DNA of 64,000 nt. Source: Apostichopus japonicus. Taxonomy: Eukaryota; Echinodermata; Holothuroidea; Aspidochirotida; Stichopodidae. The translations under genes were made by a program, and so were the position numbers. Below, piece after piece: positions 12,801 through 23,635 of this stretch. The notes under the pieces were generated by a model. It was not told where the DNA came from. It ran no database searches and worked only from the letters and a program-made list of their open reading frames with translations. The first letter of the stretch is position 1; every line of letters starts with the position of its first letter. Where the stretch lies: NCBI RefSeq assembly GCF_037975245.1, contig NC_092566.1:804001-868000 (forward strand), given 5' to 3'.

Positions 12801-15800
12801 CTGTTTGAAGCACTCATTCGTTAAGAAAAAAATATAAATATGTAGCCTTGACTATGTTCCTTACCATTAGCGCAAACTTCATCCGGTGTGACGGAGAGCA
12901 CTTCTACACAGGAAGTGTTAACAATCTAGAACCAAAGAAATTAAGGAACGTGACTATCAAATGAGGCAGAGAGTAAACGAACATTAATTAAAAAAAACGG
13001 TAAGGGGTGCCGAGAATTAAGAATAGGTAAACACTCTGGGCCATCCCTCAGTTGACTCGGGTGGTATCCATGCATGATCAATTTGAATAATTAATGTTTA
13101 TAGACGGAAACATGGAACACCGAATCAAGTTTTTTTTTAAACTTTCTAAACGTGGTGTGCGCACAGTGAGATCATCACAGAATAAAATATGTGTGTAGGG
13201 AGGGGAGGGGGTTGGAAGCGATTGAAGTCATATTCCGGTTGTAGTTGGACTATCTACTGTAGCTTAGATAGCCGAATTGTGTAATTAAATACTATGTGGC
13301 GCCTGTTATAAGGCACGGGTTACTATGTCATTGTTTTTTATGTAGGTCAGTTTAACAATGAATGCAGTTATAGTTACTTTATTTTATGTTCTAGTATGAA
13401 CTGTTTCCTAGGATTATGATTACATCTTACCTTAGCTATAATGGATTCTAAATCATCAAATGTATCGCCTTTGAATATGTGAGTCTCTGATGGAGGATTG
13501 GCCACGCCCAAAAGATCATCTATTTGTGACTCGCCCACACGGACGGCCATCACTGTACTTCCATAAGATCTGGCTACATCTGCCTGAAAGAAAATATTAT
13601 TAATGGTAAATATCCGTCATAAAAGACTTTACCCCTATGTGGCTCTTCTGAACCAGGGCGGGGAGATGGAGGGAGAGGCAGACAGAGGAAGAGAGGGCAG
13701 AGGTTGGGAGAGTGCCAGTTTTCCTCTGTTTTTCGTTAGAGATTCAAGGAGGATTTAATTCCCCATGCAATTTTAAAGTCACTAGAGACACTCACAATAA
13801 AAAGAAAGTGTTGGGTGTGACATCGGTTTTCGCCACCCTCCTACCGCACAAAGAAACAAATAACACACATGGTTTCAAACATTAAGCCGAGGGCGCACGA
13901 ACAGGTACTCTCAGAAGAGCAGTTTCACCCACTTTTAAAAAGCGGGGGTGGACTAGGCCTATATTTCTTCCCCCTCACTCAACTAGAGATGTATTTCTCG
14001 GCAGTATTAGATCATTCAGCTCCTGCCTTTGTATTATGATAAAGAGGAACTTGTGATCATTTCTCGTTCATAATCCTCATAATCCGCCAAGCTTTCTTGA
14101 CTAATCCTCCATTTCAATTTAGACAAGAAATGTTAAAGCATTAGATGAATAACCGAGAGGTGAACAGGTTACCATGAAAAAAAATTCTTCACATTTAGGC
14201 GAAAAAAACCGAAACAAGTCAGGCATTTAAAGAAACAGAGTCTGAATTCTGAGCAAAAATTTCAGGAACACTTCAATTTCAGGTAAAAGAAATTTCCATG
14301 CAACTATAAACAGGGTAAATAGTTTCTTTTAGTGCAAATTAAACAAGAAAAAGGAGAGGGTGTATTCTATCGAGCTTATAGATTTGAGCTTTATAGTTTA
14401 ATAAATATTTTCAATGTGTTAGGTTAAAAGGGTAGTATAGAATTATAGAAACTAAAGATATTTTCGATACCTACCTCGAACACTGAGTCGTCCTTGTCAT
14501 TTCTTATAACTCCATCGGTTAGAGTTATTATGACACTCGCGGAATCACCCCCTGTACAACATAAATATGAAAAATGCGATCACTGGTCCTAACTTGCTTA
14601 AATCATTCATATTCCTTGCAACAATTGTCACCATAAGTCAGCAATAATAGCTATACGTGACTTCATATTCGCATAGCTAAAGGTTACCTATCCAGACTAC
14701 TATCGGCTATCAGTATTTGTAATAACTGCTACGAACGCAGAAGGCTTCATGTTGAACTTTCATAATTAATAATAACATTCCATAAAATATTGATATTGAC
14801 TGATACTCGTTAGTACGTTTCTATGAGAATTTCCTTGCAGCTATATAGGCGTATATACGTAAATTCAAGTTCACGACTAATCATTAATACACATTCAGTA
14901 CAGAGACGAGAGGAGGGCTGCAGAATAAAATGAGGATGTGTTAGCAAAATAATACCTCTATTGGGAAGAAGGAAAGTTGTTTTAATATTAAGAAAGGAGG
15001 ATATTATGGTTTATAGGAGGATCAAATATATTAATAGCATTTCGCATCAGTATAATTATATTTAAGTAAGTTTGTGATCATGACGTATTAATCGCCCTTC
15101 TCCTCCCCCACACAACCCCTCGACCACCTTTCCTCCCCTATCCCCCCTCTTCCTTTCCCTTTCCCCTATTCCTTTCACCCTTCTACCTTTCCCCCTCAAC
15201 ATTTACCCTTCTCCTCATCCGGGAATGCCTCATGTGCCCCTGATATTATATGTATAATGATCATTGCCTCACGACTTTTTATAGGTACAAAGGATTCAAT
15301 CAAAATACTGCGCAGATGCAAACACTTGCCATATGAACTATGATGCGGTTTTAGTGTATGTTTTGTTGAGGAGATAAACGTGTATGTGTGTGTTGGGGGG
15401 GGGGGGGGCAATAATTTATAGAGAATTCAAAATAACACCAGTGGGTAATACTCCGTTCATGAGTTACAGACCTTTATATTACGTCCTTAATAGCGCCACC
15501 AATAAAGTTCTATTGGATCATAGTGCAAAGTAGTGCAGAGTAACGCCGGGCAGATACTATAATTAATAAATGCTTATATTTTGCATTGGGAACTTTGCCA
15601 GCACCCATCACCCGCCTCCTCTGGTTACGCCACTACAGCAATCCTTATAAGGCCGATTCCCATTGAAAAGAGGTTTGTATTTGGAAATTTTGCAAATTCA
15701 TGCCATGAGTCATACTAATTTTATTTTGCTTTTTATTTCAGTTCAGTTCTTTGTACCCCATACCTACGTGGAGACATGCAAGGTTGGCACATCCATTATC

Positions 15801-18800
15801 GTCTAGCAATTCGTTGGAACAAAATCAAGTTAACGCACCAGTGCACCGATCACAATAGGGTGTTGGGGTGTAGGTTAAAGAACGTGGCATGCAACAATAA
15901 TATTTATGGCTTGTGTAAATTATGTAAGATATTATTGAGCAAACTCTTCTAGATATTTTCACACAAAGTTCCTAGTACGTGGTTATTGACTGTAAGCATC
16001 GTACAGTAATGAAAGAAAATATGATATTAAATTTTTAAACTAAAACGGTGAACAAAGTATTTTGATCCATTACATCTTATCTAAAAGTGACTTATTTCTT
16101 TATTAGGCTATATAAACTAACACTAATAGTTTTCTTTTGGGTGGGGTGGGTGGGGTGGGGAGGAGAGTAGGTTACGATGAGGGGGGTGGGGGTTCTATAT
16201 ATCTGCGTCTTTTGTTCCTTTTCTTAGGTTGTTTGGCCTCCTGATATACTTAGTTTCTGCCAAGACTATTCCACCTCTGTAAATATTCACATGTAAGACC
16301 AACAGTTGCAATGCTGATATTTGTTTGCTCTTCAAGTTGTTTGTATGCATGTGTGGGTGTATGTATGTATTTTAGATCCTCCTGCAAGCAGGAACCCGCG
16401 AAGAAGCCATCATTGGCTTATCAAAGCCACAGGCTGACCGAAGTCAGTTTCTGAGATTCATATTTTAACGTCCATGATTATGAATTGTCAATTGTTAACA
16501 ACTCTGTAACTGGACGACATACATTAATCTTGGAGTGACTCAAACTCGTGACCTTATGATTGGAAGGCACCGGCGTTAACCACTGAGCTAACACTCCCTG
16601 TTTCAGTTTTCTTTTGTATTTTCAGTTTTTGTATTGCAACATTTGGAACTGCAACACGTTTGTATCTCTTGCACGCACGTTTCAAAGAGATGTTGGATTT
16701 AGCTGTTTTACAGAAGGGTCATTCTATCAATGTACTGGTTGTTCTGCAGAGTAGTGTTACCAGCGTTAGCGTTTTTACACTAGATCAAGGGCGGCGGAAG
16801 CACTTTCAATCTGGGGGGGGCACCAACGTCGAAGGGCACTTAGCAGAAATTCGATTGGACCAGTGATGCAGCCTGATATTTAGTACCCTTTATAACTCTT
16901 ATTGTATTATCTTATTTGCGTATACACATCACTCCATCAACGCCACCCCCCCCCCTCAATGAAACAAAGCATATTAGCACTGCAATATCTAATGTGCAAA
17001 TTGGGAAACAAGGAAAAAGACAAAATGAGGTGAAATCATTATAAAATCCAAGTCCCTGCACACGCGATCGATACATGCATGAAAGCAAATGAAATATGTC
17101 AAAATACTGAAAGAAAAATAATTTTCTATGTGTTTTTCAATGGTTAAACTGATATTATTATGATGATTATTATTGTAACGACTTTGCCAATAATTCTAAC
17201 CAATTTGGAAGGGTTATAACACGGCAAATGATTGTATGTTATTGGCATGCGATGTAATAACCAACGCATGCCTATATGATATGGACATTAACACGTTGAA
17301 CGCGCGCTATATTTTTCGGGCAAGTCGTTCCAGCCTCCCCAATTCAAATTGGGCTCCTACGCCTGTGGTAGTAAACATTTAAAAATTCCCGAAATATTTC
17401 ATTCGACGTGGGTTTCGCTTTTTTAACTCTTTTTTTTATTTAGAATTTTTGGGTAGAAAAAGGGCACATTTTTAACCTGAGGAAAAGTGGGGGGGCACGT
17501 GCCCCCTGTGCCCCCCCGGTTCCGCCGCCCTTGCACTAGATCTAGCGTTTTTAGTCATTTCTGGGGTTCTAGCGCACGTTTTTTCTAATTTTGGTAATTC
17601 TAGCGTTTTTTTGCCTAAAACTAGTTAAATTCACCAAAAATAGACCATTTTTCAGATTTTTTAGACAAAATTCTTACTTGGAGACCCATCCAAGTTTATT
17701 TTGAGTATTTTTGCCCAATCTTCGGAATTTCCTACTGAAAATTTCCATACTTTTTCAAATTTTCTGGGTCAGACTATCATTCAAATCAAATATTCAAAAT
17801 CTGTTTTGTGATCGGTGACCATTCATCCTACGAATCTGTGCTAAATTGACTGGAAACAACACGAAAGTTGGGGAAACTACCATTTAGCGTTTTGCCAAAT
17901 CTAGCGTTTTTTCGTCAACTGTCGCTGGTAACGCTGCTGCAGAGCACTAGAAGGGTGGTGTATAGTCAAGTGTGTAATGATGCAAGATTTAACTAGAAGA
18001 TGTTGGAGTATCTTGCAGTGTGACTTAAAGATGGCCAATTTCAATTTCTGAAAGTGTCCCAAGTTGTAGGGTCACGCCCGTCCTTTCAATGTATACAAGA
18101 AGATGACTTACCTTCTAATTCTATTTGTTGTGTAGCATGCCTCAGACCACCGGAAAGTATTGTGCCTCCTTCAGGCGATATTTCTCTCAGCAGACTTAAT
18201 GCTTCATCGATTTCATCCCTACATAAGTATGAAGAAGAATGAAAAGTATGAAATACACGAAGAAGTATGAAATACACGAAGAAGTATGAAAAGCGCGATG
18301 GCCATAAACAAAATTGAGAATTAAGGATTCCCTAAAAGTAGGCCTAGTGTTTCATTCTACCTTTATAAAAAGTTAACATACCAGAATCTTTTTTTAAATA
18401 GTTAATGGATATATTTGTAGATAAATCAAATCCTAACAACACGCAGTTCTCAGTAAAATCTTGCATGACAGCATCATATTTTAAAATAAAGAGTTCACCA
18501 AGGTTTTACTTGACCAAGAAGAAAAGACCAATATGAATTTAAAACGACTTAAACAAATTGAATGAACTTATCGTACATGAATTAGTATGTCGGGGAGGGG
18601 TAGGTGGTTGAAAACTGCATATCAAAAGTATAGGAACAACCCGGTACAACTCTACCTTCACTTATTTCCCTCTCCCCAGTTCATTCTGCCCCCCCCCCTC
18701 CCCGTTCCGCCTCCCTTATATTGTGGAATGACATAACTTGTTTTAATTCTATGTGTAATAATTTAGAGAATGTGCAATAAACGGTCGGTAGAATGCGATT

Positions 18801-21800
18801 TGTCTTTGAAGTGAAATTTTTGCCATCAGTGATTCCATTCCTGTATGAACAACCAGTGGCAGGATAACAATATAATAAATAAAAAAATAAGCACAATGTT
18901 CCCTTAGGGGGTGGGGTGGGGGTGAGGCGCATCATAATAAATACTTCGTAATAACAAAGATCTTTTGTTAGATTTTGGCAAAGCCTATGGGCAAAACATG
19001 AATCTTCATTAAGTAAATCATTTTAATACCAAGTAGCGGTTCAGCGAAACCTGACAAACAGACCCAGCGATTCACCTTACGGTCTCTACGGCAAGGATAT
19101 CAATTAGCATACCCTTCTCAAAGAAGAACATTTCCTATATTTGCAAGTGGTTACATAACGAAGACAATAATAAAGAAAAAAATAATGATTGAGAACACAA
19201 ATGAAATACTGTTATGTGTATGTCAGAAGATAAAACTGTTACCTGTTGCCTGTTAGGGGTAATACTGTCCGCGCAATGCTTGCGAATGTTATAAACGAAA
19301 CCCTTAGACTTGCGCTACAAAGAAGGAAAGAATAAATAAATAAATAAGTGGTAAAATACAACTCGAAGTTTAACGATGGCTATAATGCCACGCTTTGTAA
19401 TACTATATACCTTGTGTGATAGTCACAATCTTCAAAGTGGTAGCCACCTCGATAAACAGATGGCTATACCGACTAAGCAAAAAGTAGTACATTTTCAATA
19501 CATTTATATATCTTTTTTAATCAGTTACGAGCTGTTGTCTAGTTATGATCACATCGTGTTATATATACTTTCATTAAATGGTTTTTAGCGTTTGCCGATT
19601 TTAAATCTTGGTCCACGGCACGTACACATCACTTTCATATCTATATATGGATATTTGTATAAGATTGTTAGACTTCCGTTGGAATAAGGAAGAATGTAAT
19701 TTCTATATACCCTCATTACGAATTGAAAGTTTAACTGGTCAAAGAGAGCCGTATAGAGGTCTTGCACATGACGTCATTCACTGGTTTTCACGTGATCATT
19801 TTTTCTGGAGTGAAAAATCGCTTCTTCTCACATACTGACATACTATGTAGCCCTAAATTCAAACGATGATTTTTAAATGACTGGTGAATATGTTGAGTAA
19901 ACCTTGCCATGTGTTATTCTACAAAAATCAAACAAACCCCATAAAAATATATAATTTGAATCTTTTCGCAAATGAAGAAAAACGAGCAAAATAAAGAAAA
20001 TTAGCCCATTGAACGTATTGATGTAGAGAGGCTCTCTTTCCCTCCAGTCACTGAGCATGAGTCACGCTATGTCCCAAAATATGACGTCACTGCAACACCT
20101 CTATACAATGAAAGCATTGAGAGTCCACTTGCATGCAAGCACGACAGACAGATACGGAAAAACTATAGTCCAATAGATGCTAGTGTCACAGTGAAGTTAG
20201 ATTCGAAATAAGTCGTATTTCTGGAGGTTCATCCATTAACTGTCTGCTTCCGATTTCCACTAAGATTATGAATTCTTCACTCCATATTCGCCCCATGTGC
20301 ATCCCATGTATAGTAGCATACACATAATAAAGTAGCATAGGCCTACACAAACTAAGTAGCATACACAAAATATATAGTAGCGTACACAATATATATTACC
20401 TTACATTACTATATAACTAATTCATACAATCCAACGAATGATCATGTGACGGAAAGTCACCCAAGATAGAGAGCATGGGCAGGAATACCAAAATACATTG
20501 TTGCATTCTTAGCACCATTCCTATTCTATTGAGACCATAACCTTGTGATCATAACGATGTTACTGTAGTTTAGCTACAGCCAAACTTTGATTATTTTATT
20601 ACCATATGAGTATGTTACCTTATGATTATGTTGATGATGATTCTGATTTAAGTACACAATTGAGATAATTTCTGCAAGCCTCTTCTTTTTTTTTGTGGGG
20701 AAGAAGAAAGGGGGAGGGGAGAGGGGAGGGAGAAAGGGGAGGGGAAGGAGGAGGGGAGGGGGTAATCTCGCATGCTCACCTTGTAAACCTTTGATATAGT
20801 TCCTCCACAAAATTGACCGTTTGCTCTTTAAAGTGGGATTCGGTGATACTTCCTGAACTGTTAAGAAATTTGATTGCATGGACGTTAATAAAAATATTAA
20901 TATTGAAACACTACCTATGAATAAACATTACATAATGAGCTGCATTTATCCTCTGAAGTGAAGTACATGACACTATCTACAGTATCCGTCACAAGGGGAT
21001 TGAGTTGTGGTGGTGAACATGTTGGAGTGGGGCCGAGACAGGGTGAGCTTTGGGGTGCGTCTAAGCCTACAATAACCTTGAAGTCGGCTTATACTAAAAC
21101 ATTTGAGTCAATGTTTCTAGTTCAGTAAATCATCCCAGCTATATTCAGATGTCGGATAATTCATTCACTCACAACCAAGATTAGTAGAAGCAGTACTAGA
21201 GGCAGTAACCCTTTATACATTAAAAACATGGATTCAATGCGCACGGTGTATCCATTTCATTGTATTTAGTAATGATGATTCCATACTCATATGAAAAAAA
21301 TAGCTATAGTGTCTGCAGTATAAACTATTTATACATTGGGAGCCCAATATCATTAACAGAGTATACCTAAAGGGTTAATTCTAAACAATGTGTGAACGTG
21401 GATGTTCATATATTCCTGTATTTAGATACCGTTATATCAGTTTATTAACTGGAAATAATAAGCCTAATTTGTTCATATCGGTACTATGATGGGCATGCCG
21501 AGATCACGAGGTTAAGTCCAAAATCTATAATTGTATAAAAACAATATTTAAGTCCTAGCATAATGCAAGAATAACTTCCAAGAAATATCGTTATTTTTTT
21601 TAATAACAAGAAGGCGCCCGTCTAACAATGATGTAAGTCAAACTCATATGTCACATGCCATTCGTAACACAAAAGGAACAATTAACTGTTTGTATTGCCT
21701 CTGTAGAAAAGGTAACAACATGCATGGAGTCTCTTGCTGACACCAATAGGAGAGAGTATCTTGTGTTTCATAAAAGTCTAAAGAAGCAATACAAGTATTT

Positions 21801-22006
21801 AGTCTTATTACAGACTCTTAACATGTTATGATATTAAGACCTAAGTTGATAATAACCTGAGAAAGTACTTACGTGTCAAGAACAAAGTAAACATCAAAGC
21901 CACCGCTACATTTAGTCTGGACTGGGACATCGATTTGTCTTACCACCAAGGCAAAACTCGACGATAAAATTGTTAAAATTAAAAGTGGATGATTAAGACG
22001 CTTCAT
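6836..22006 (-). CDS. ANTXR-like (anthrax toxin receptor family) membrane receptor, gene A; 15 coding exons, 507 aa
   Basis: Predicted single-pass surface receptor of the TEM8/CMG2 family; in vertebrates these bind extracellular matrix through a VWA domain and link to actin. Joined exons (minus strand): 22006-21873, 20857-20780, 19314-19243, 18218-18112, 14551-14475, 13583-13431, 12925-12865, 12420-12325, 11759-11693, 10219-10138, 9375-9280, 9047-8865, 7878-7675, 7235-7155, 6868-6836. The frame stays open across all joins and every intron is GT/AG. Domains: signal peptide 1-22; VWA about 35-212 with MIDAS residues D44, S46, S48, T114 and D143; ANTXR Ig-like domain about 213-308; transmembrane helix about 312-332 followed by WWFWNLLCC; proline-rich tail; C-terminal YDRLSLMRPQPGDK motif. 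NxS/T sequons include N210 and N231. The length is close to short-tailed vertebrate members. The ligand is unknown. The family call is firm; exact orthology to ANTXR1 or ANTXR2 is not claimed. Confidence 0.93.
7155..7235 (-). CDS. Gene A exon 14: conserved C-terminal motif
   Basis: 81 nt, phase 0, residues 471-497. Encodes ILAPFRSLYDRLSLMRPQPG then DK. The YDRxSxMRPxP motif is characteristic of ANTXR cytoplasmic tails. Confidence 0.92.
7675..7878 (-). CDS. Gene A exon 13: ANTXR C-terminal domain with extra proline-rich insert
   Basis: 204 nt, phase 0, residues 403-470. Opens with the conserved VRWGTSGNTEAALHLERGKQ. It then carries an extension with PPSPSPTRAPPLPPLPPAPK and KKGCCSWIS that gene B lacks (126-nt exon). 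The polyproline is a plausible SH3, WW or EVH1 ligand; this is inference. Confidence 0.91.
8865..9047 (-). CDS. Gene A exon 12: proline-rich proximal cytoplasmic tail
   Basis: 183 nt, phase 0, residues 342-402. Contains APAPPPPVLKPAPPPPKPET, then the family motif WPKVDVSLIGGVGAGGIRPV. It is 63 nt longer than gene B exon 12, nearly all of it the proline block. Confidence 0.92.
9280..9375 (-). CDS. Gene A exon 11: transmembrane helix
   Basis: 96 nt, phase 0 to 0, residues 310-341. Encodes PNVLPIILGLLGGLLLLGLF, then LLWWFWNLLCCA. Juxtamembrane cysteines are known palmitoylation sites in mammalian ANTXR1; whether they are used here is inference. Confidence 0.93.
9478..9835. repeat. 33-bp minisatellite in gene A intron 10
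   Basis: About 10-11 units built on TCCTCACTAATAAACAAATA with a TTAATTAAAGTAA linker. Units vary at several positions, so it is older than the intron 9 array. The open frame across it is a periodicity artefact. Confidence 0.9.
10138..10219 (-). CDS. Gene A exon 10: end of Ig-like domain
   Basis: 82 nt, phase 2 to 0. Encodes EVQVSVNNISFVSSNVTISA, then MDCTP just before the membrane. Exon length equals gene B exon 10. Confidence 0.91.
10294..11240. repeat. Highly homogeneous 30-bp minisatellite in gene A intron 9
   Basis: About 29 head-to-tail copies of a 30-bp unit (core GATATAATCAATACTACCTG), virtually identical except for one A-to-G near 10935. Degenerate units lie at the right edge (11155-11240). 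The unit is a multiple of three without stops, which makes long open frames on both strands. It lies between exons 10 and 9 and is spliced out. Confidence 0.95.
11693..11759 (-). CDS. Gene A exon 9: ANTXR Ig-like domain
   Basis: 67 nt, phase 1 to 2. Encodes VQPYVVTSTELLCESPLIPL; the LLCESP stretch matches the family LLCPAP position. Donor GTAAGT. Confidence 0.9.
11938..12020. repeat. 20-bp tandem repeat, four copies
   Basis: CATGGTTTATTTTATCAATG repeated four times with minor changes, in gene A intron 8. Confidence 0.85.
12325..12420 (-). CDS. Gene A exon 8: ANTXR Ig-like domain
   Basis: 96 nt, phase 1 to 1. Encodes INVSISGNGFDKTFDTRLVY then CNFKLNDTEH. The GNGF motif and following cysteine match the family's Ig-like domain. 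NVS and NDT sequons are present. Confidence 0.91.
12865..12925 (-). CDS. Gene A exon 7: VWA to Ig-like linker
   Basis: 61 nt, phase 0 to 1. Encodes IVNTSCVEVLSVTPDEVCAN, with two cysteines in the positions typical of the ANTXR linker and an NTS sequon at N210. Confidence 0.91.
13431..13583 (-). CDS. Gene A exon 6: VWA C-terminal half
   Basis: 153 nt, phase 0 to 0, residues 157-207. Encodes ADVARSYGSTVMAVRVGES, then THIFKGDTFDDLESIIAK, the last VWA strand and helix. Gene B has the same length here. Confidence 0.93.
14475..14551 (-). CDS. Gene A exon 5: VWA, MIDAS aspartate
   Basis: 77 nt, phase 1 to 0. Encodes SASVIITLTDG; D143 is the final MIDAS residue. Acceptor ACAG, donor GTAGGT. Confidence 0.92.
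16352..16602 (-). mobile_element. tRNA-derived SINE in gene A intron 4
   Basis: On the minus strand the head reads GGAGTGTTAGCTCAGTGG (A box) followed by a B-box-like GAGTTTGAGTC. A GGAGTG/CACTCC acceptor-like pair closes it. The tail ends in GCAAGCAGGAGGATCTAAAA and ATACATAC repeats. A truncated tail of the same family is at about 28100-28150. Confidence 0.7.
16752..17936. mobile_element. hAT-like outer element, interrupted by a second element
   Basis: Ends TAGTGTTACCAGCG and, inverted, CAGCGTTACCAGCG (12 of 14 match), flanked by a perfect 8-bp duplication CTGCAGAG (16744-16751 and 17937-17944). Without the inner insertion it would be about 430 bp. Internal subterminal repeats of CTAGCGTTTTT. 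No transposase. Confidence 0.85.
16786..17533. mobile_element. hAT-like inner element, 748 bp, nested in 16752-17936
   Basis: Perfect 14-bp terminal inverted repeats CAAGGGCGGCGGAA and perfect 8-bp target duplication CACTAGAT (16778-16785 and 17534-17541). G-run (left) and C-run (right) subterminal blocks. No transposase frame. Being inside the other element, it is the younger insertion. Confidence 0.9.
18112..18218 (-). CDS. Gene A exon 4: VWA, MIDAS threonine
   Basis: 107 nt, phase 2 to 1. Encodes a helix (IDEALSLLREISPEGGTILS) followed by a GLRHATQQI segment. T114 in GGT is the third MIDAS element. Same length as gene B exon 4. Confidence 0.92.
18241..18296. repeat. 19-bp tandem repeat, three copies
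   Basis: GAAGTATGAAATACACGAA repeated just outside exon 4, in intron 3 of gene A. Confidence 0.75.
19243..19314 (-). CDS. Gene A exon 3: VWA core strand
   Basis: 72 nt, phase 2 to 2. Encodes SASLRVSFITFASIARTVLP, which aligns with the LRMSFIVFST strand of the family. It is 6 nt shorter than gene B exon 3. Confidence 0.91.
20690..20762. repeat. Polypurine tract near exon 2 of gene A
   Basis: GGGGAGGGGAG-type purine run on the plus strand, pyrimidine in the transcript, ending about 18 nt past the exon 2 donor. Confidence 0.7.
20780..20857 (-). CDS. Gene A exon 2: VWA, MIDAS DxSxS
   Basis: 78 nt, phase 2 to phase 2. With the last two bases of exon 1 it completes DTSGS, the metal-binding DxSxS, followed by an amphipathic helix (ESHFKEQTVNFVEELYQRFT). 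Acceptor ACAG, donor GTGAGC. Confidence 0.92.
21873..22006 (-). CDS. Gene A exon 1: signal peptide and start of VWA domain
   Basis: Encodes residues 1-44 and part of 45, from MKRLNHPLLILTILSSSFAL to GGFDVYFVLDT. The start is the first in-frame ATG; the apparent upstream frame opens on a GTG at 22114. The -3 base is A. D44 is the first MIDAS residue. Donor GTAAGT, phase 2. Confidence 0.93.
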
Positions 22007-22017
22007 TTTCGCTGCAT
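22003..22017 (-). promoter_or_regulatory. Four-codon upstream ORF overlapping the gene A start
   Basis: On the minus strand an out-of-frame ATG at 22017 opens a frame (Met-Gln-Arg-Lys-stop) whose TGA overlaps the main ATG as ATGA. It could lower initiation or act by reinitiation. The sequence is certain; any effect is inference. Confidence 0.6.
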
Positions 22018-22224
22018 TAAAGAACAATGCTATTACTGCCCAGAGATCAGACAATAAAGTAATAACCACAGAGACCTTGATGGAGAAAGCAAAGAATGGT
22101 ACTGTCAGAAACACGTTCGTACAGCGAATGACTGCTAAATCCTAGTAAAACTCGAACTTTTAAAGAATTCAGTGGACTGTGACGAGAGACCAGTCATATA
22201 CATATATACCCGTGCATGCTCAAA

Positions 22225-22232
22225 CTTTTATA
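22225..22232 (-). promoter_or_regulatory. Candidate TATA box of gene A
   Basis: TATAAAAG on the minus strand, implying transcription start near 22197-22202 and a leader of about 190 nt before the ATG at 22006. A CCAAT pentamer on the same strand lies at 22348-22352, about 115 bp upstream. Positional inference only. Confidence 0.5.
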
Positions 22233-22620
22233 AAAGATACTAAAATATAATACACAATTACTAAAACGTACTATTGTAGCAATACGAACTCGAAAACGAT
22301 ACAATACGGCCGATGACTAATCAGCTAGCTAAAGAAGAAGAAACCTGATTGGTCAATAGCGGTGACTCCGCCTCCTTTATCAACTCTCTTGCGATATTCA
22401 TAGTTAGGAAGATTGTTTCATTGAGTCATACAATGAAAAGTTATGAAAGGGGTGCAAAGTGTTTCTTCTGATAATATGTCCTTGAAATAGAATTGCTTTC
22501 AATGAACTGTCAAGAAAAATGACATGACAAATTTACTGGTGAGTAAACGTTATTGTACTTCATTGAACCCTGATATAGATGACGTCATTCGTGACGCATT
22601 GGGGTTCCTTCTTGATTACT

Positions 22621-22885
22621 GCGGGTGGGATGGTTGTGGGATGGGATGGTTGTGGGATGGGATGGGTGTGGGATGGGATGGTTGTGGGATGGGATGGTTG
22701 TGGGATGGGATGGTTGTGGGATGGGATGGTTGTGGGATGGATGGTTGTGGGATGGATGGTTGTGGGATGGGATGGTTGTGGGATGGATGGTTGTGGGGCG
22801 GGTGGTTGTGGGGCGGGTGGTTGTGGGGCGGGTGGTTGTGGGGCGGGTGGTTGTGGGGCGGGTGGTTGTGGGGCGGGTGGGGAGG
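22621..22885. repeat. G-rich minisatellite upstream of gene A
   Basis: Tandem units of GGGATGGTTGTGGGATG that shift at about 22795 to a 15-bp GGGCGGGTGGTTGTG unit. Dense G-runs on the plus strand give quadruplex potential. It lies about 600 bp upstream of the gene A start codon. Confidence 0.9.
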
Positions 22886-23635
22886 TCTATCAACTCCTTT
22901 ATAGGGGATTTCTGTAACATATGGCATAAGATTTCGCTAGTTCTTTGGCGGTATATATTTGTAGAACCCTTGGTCCACCAGGGTCCTCTATGAGATCGCT
23001 GGTCTACTCCTTTGTAGACGATACACTGAATGACGGTAGTAGAGTACTTCCGTGTATAACCAGGGAGTTGTTATGGAACATCTCCCTGGTATAACTTGCA
23101 GAAGTCTTGTGATGTAAGCTGCCTTTACACACTCTTCAACCAAAGGATAAATAAACTGAATGTATAGTTAGGTACTGGCGACACTACTAAATGTTTTCAA
23201 TACGTGCATAATCCGATAAATACATTGTACCGCTGGGTAGGTTATATTATGTACACAAATCACCACGGCTGTCTAAATTGCCCCCCCCCCCCAAATCACC
23301 CCTTGGAACATTTTGATGACGAGTTTGGTGAACACTTGACCGAAGTACCGAAGAATAGAACTTTATGACCATATGAGGAAATAATATATGTTTTGCATAT
23401 TATACTGGGAAAATGACAACGCAATTGCTGAGAGGTAAAATGGGAAGGATATGCGGTCTGTCTAACCCCTATCACATACCAGCTGTAATGTCGAGGAACT
23501 AATTATATATAATTTGTACCGTAACGCGGTAGGACTAAACAATTGTTTATGTTGTTTCTTGGTTGCTGTTATTTGGTGTCGGCAGTGGCAATGAGAGCCA
23601 CGAATATGGCCGCAAGGAAAAAAGGGTCACCTGGA

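Larger units (their letters stand above)
14552..18111. other. Gene A intron 4 (3.56 kb)
   Basis: Longest intron of gene A. Holds the SINE, the nested hAT-like pair, a CT-rich stretch at 15090-15200, a G-run at 15396-15408 and a GGGGTGGGT tract at 16138-16190. No further exon candidate was seen. Confidence 0.7.

Noticed and set aside
15526-15640. TAGTGGCGTAACCAG-like inverted end (right end near 15637)
   Set aside because: No matching left end or target duplication was found.
21869-22114. Gene A starting upstream at 22114
   Set aside because: The codon there is GTG; the first in-frame ATG is at 22006 and is followed at once by a good signal peptide.
22524-22993. Overlapping glycine/tryptophan- and histidine/proline-rich frames on both strands
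   Set aside because: Open in many frames at once because of the G-rich minisatellite; no start context or homology.
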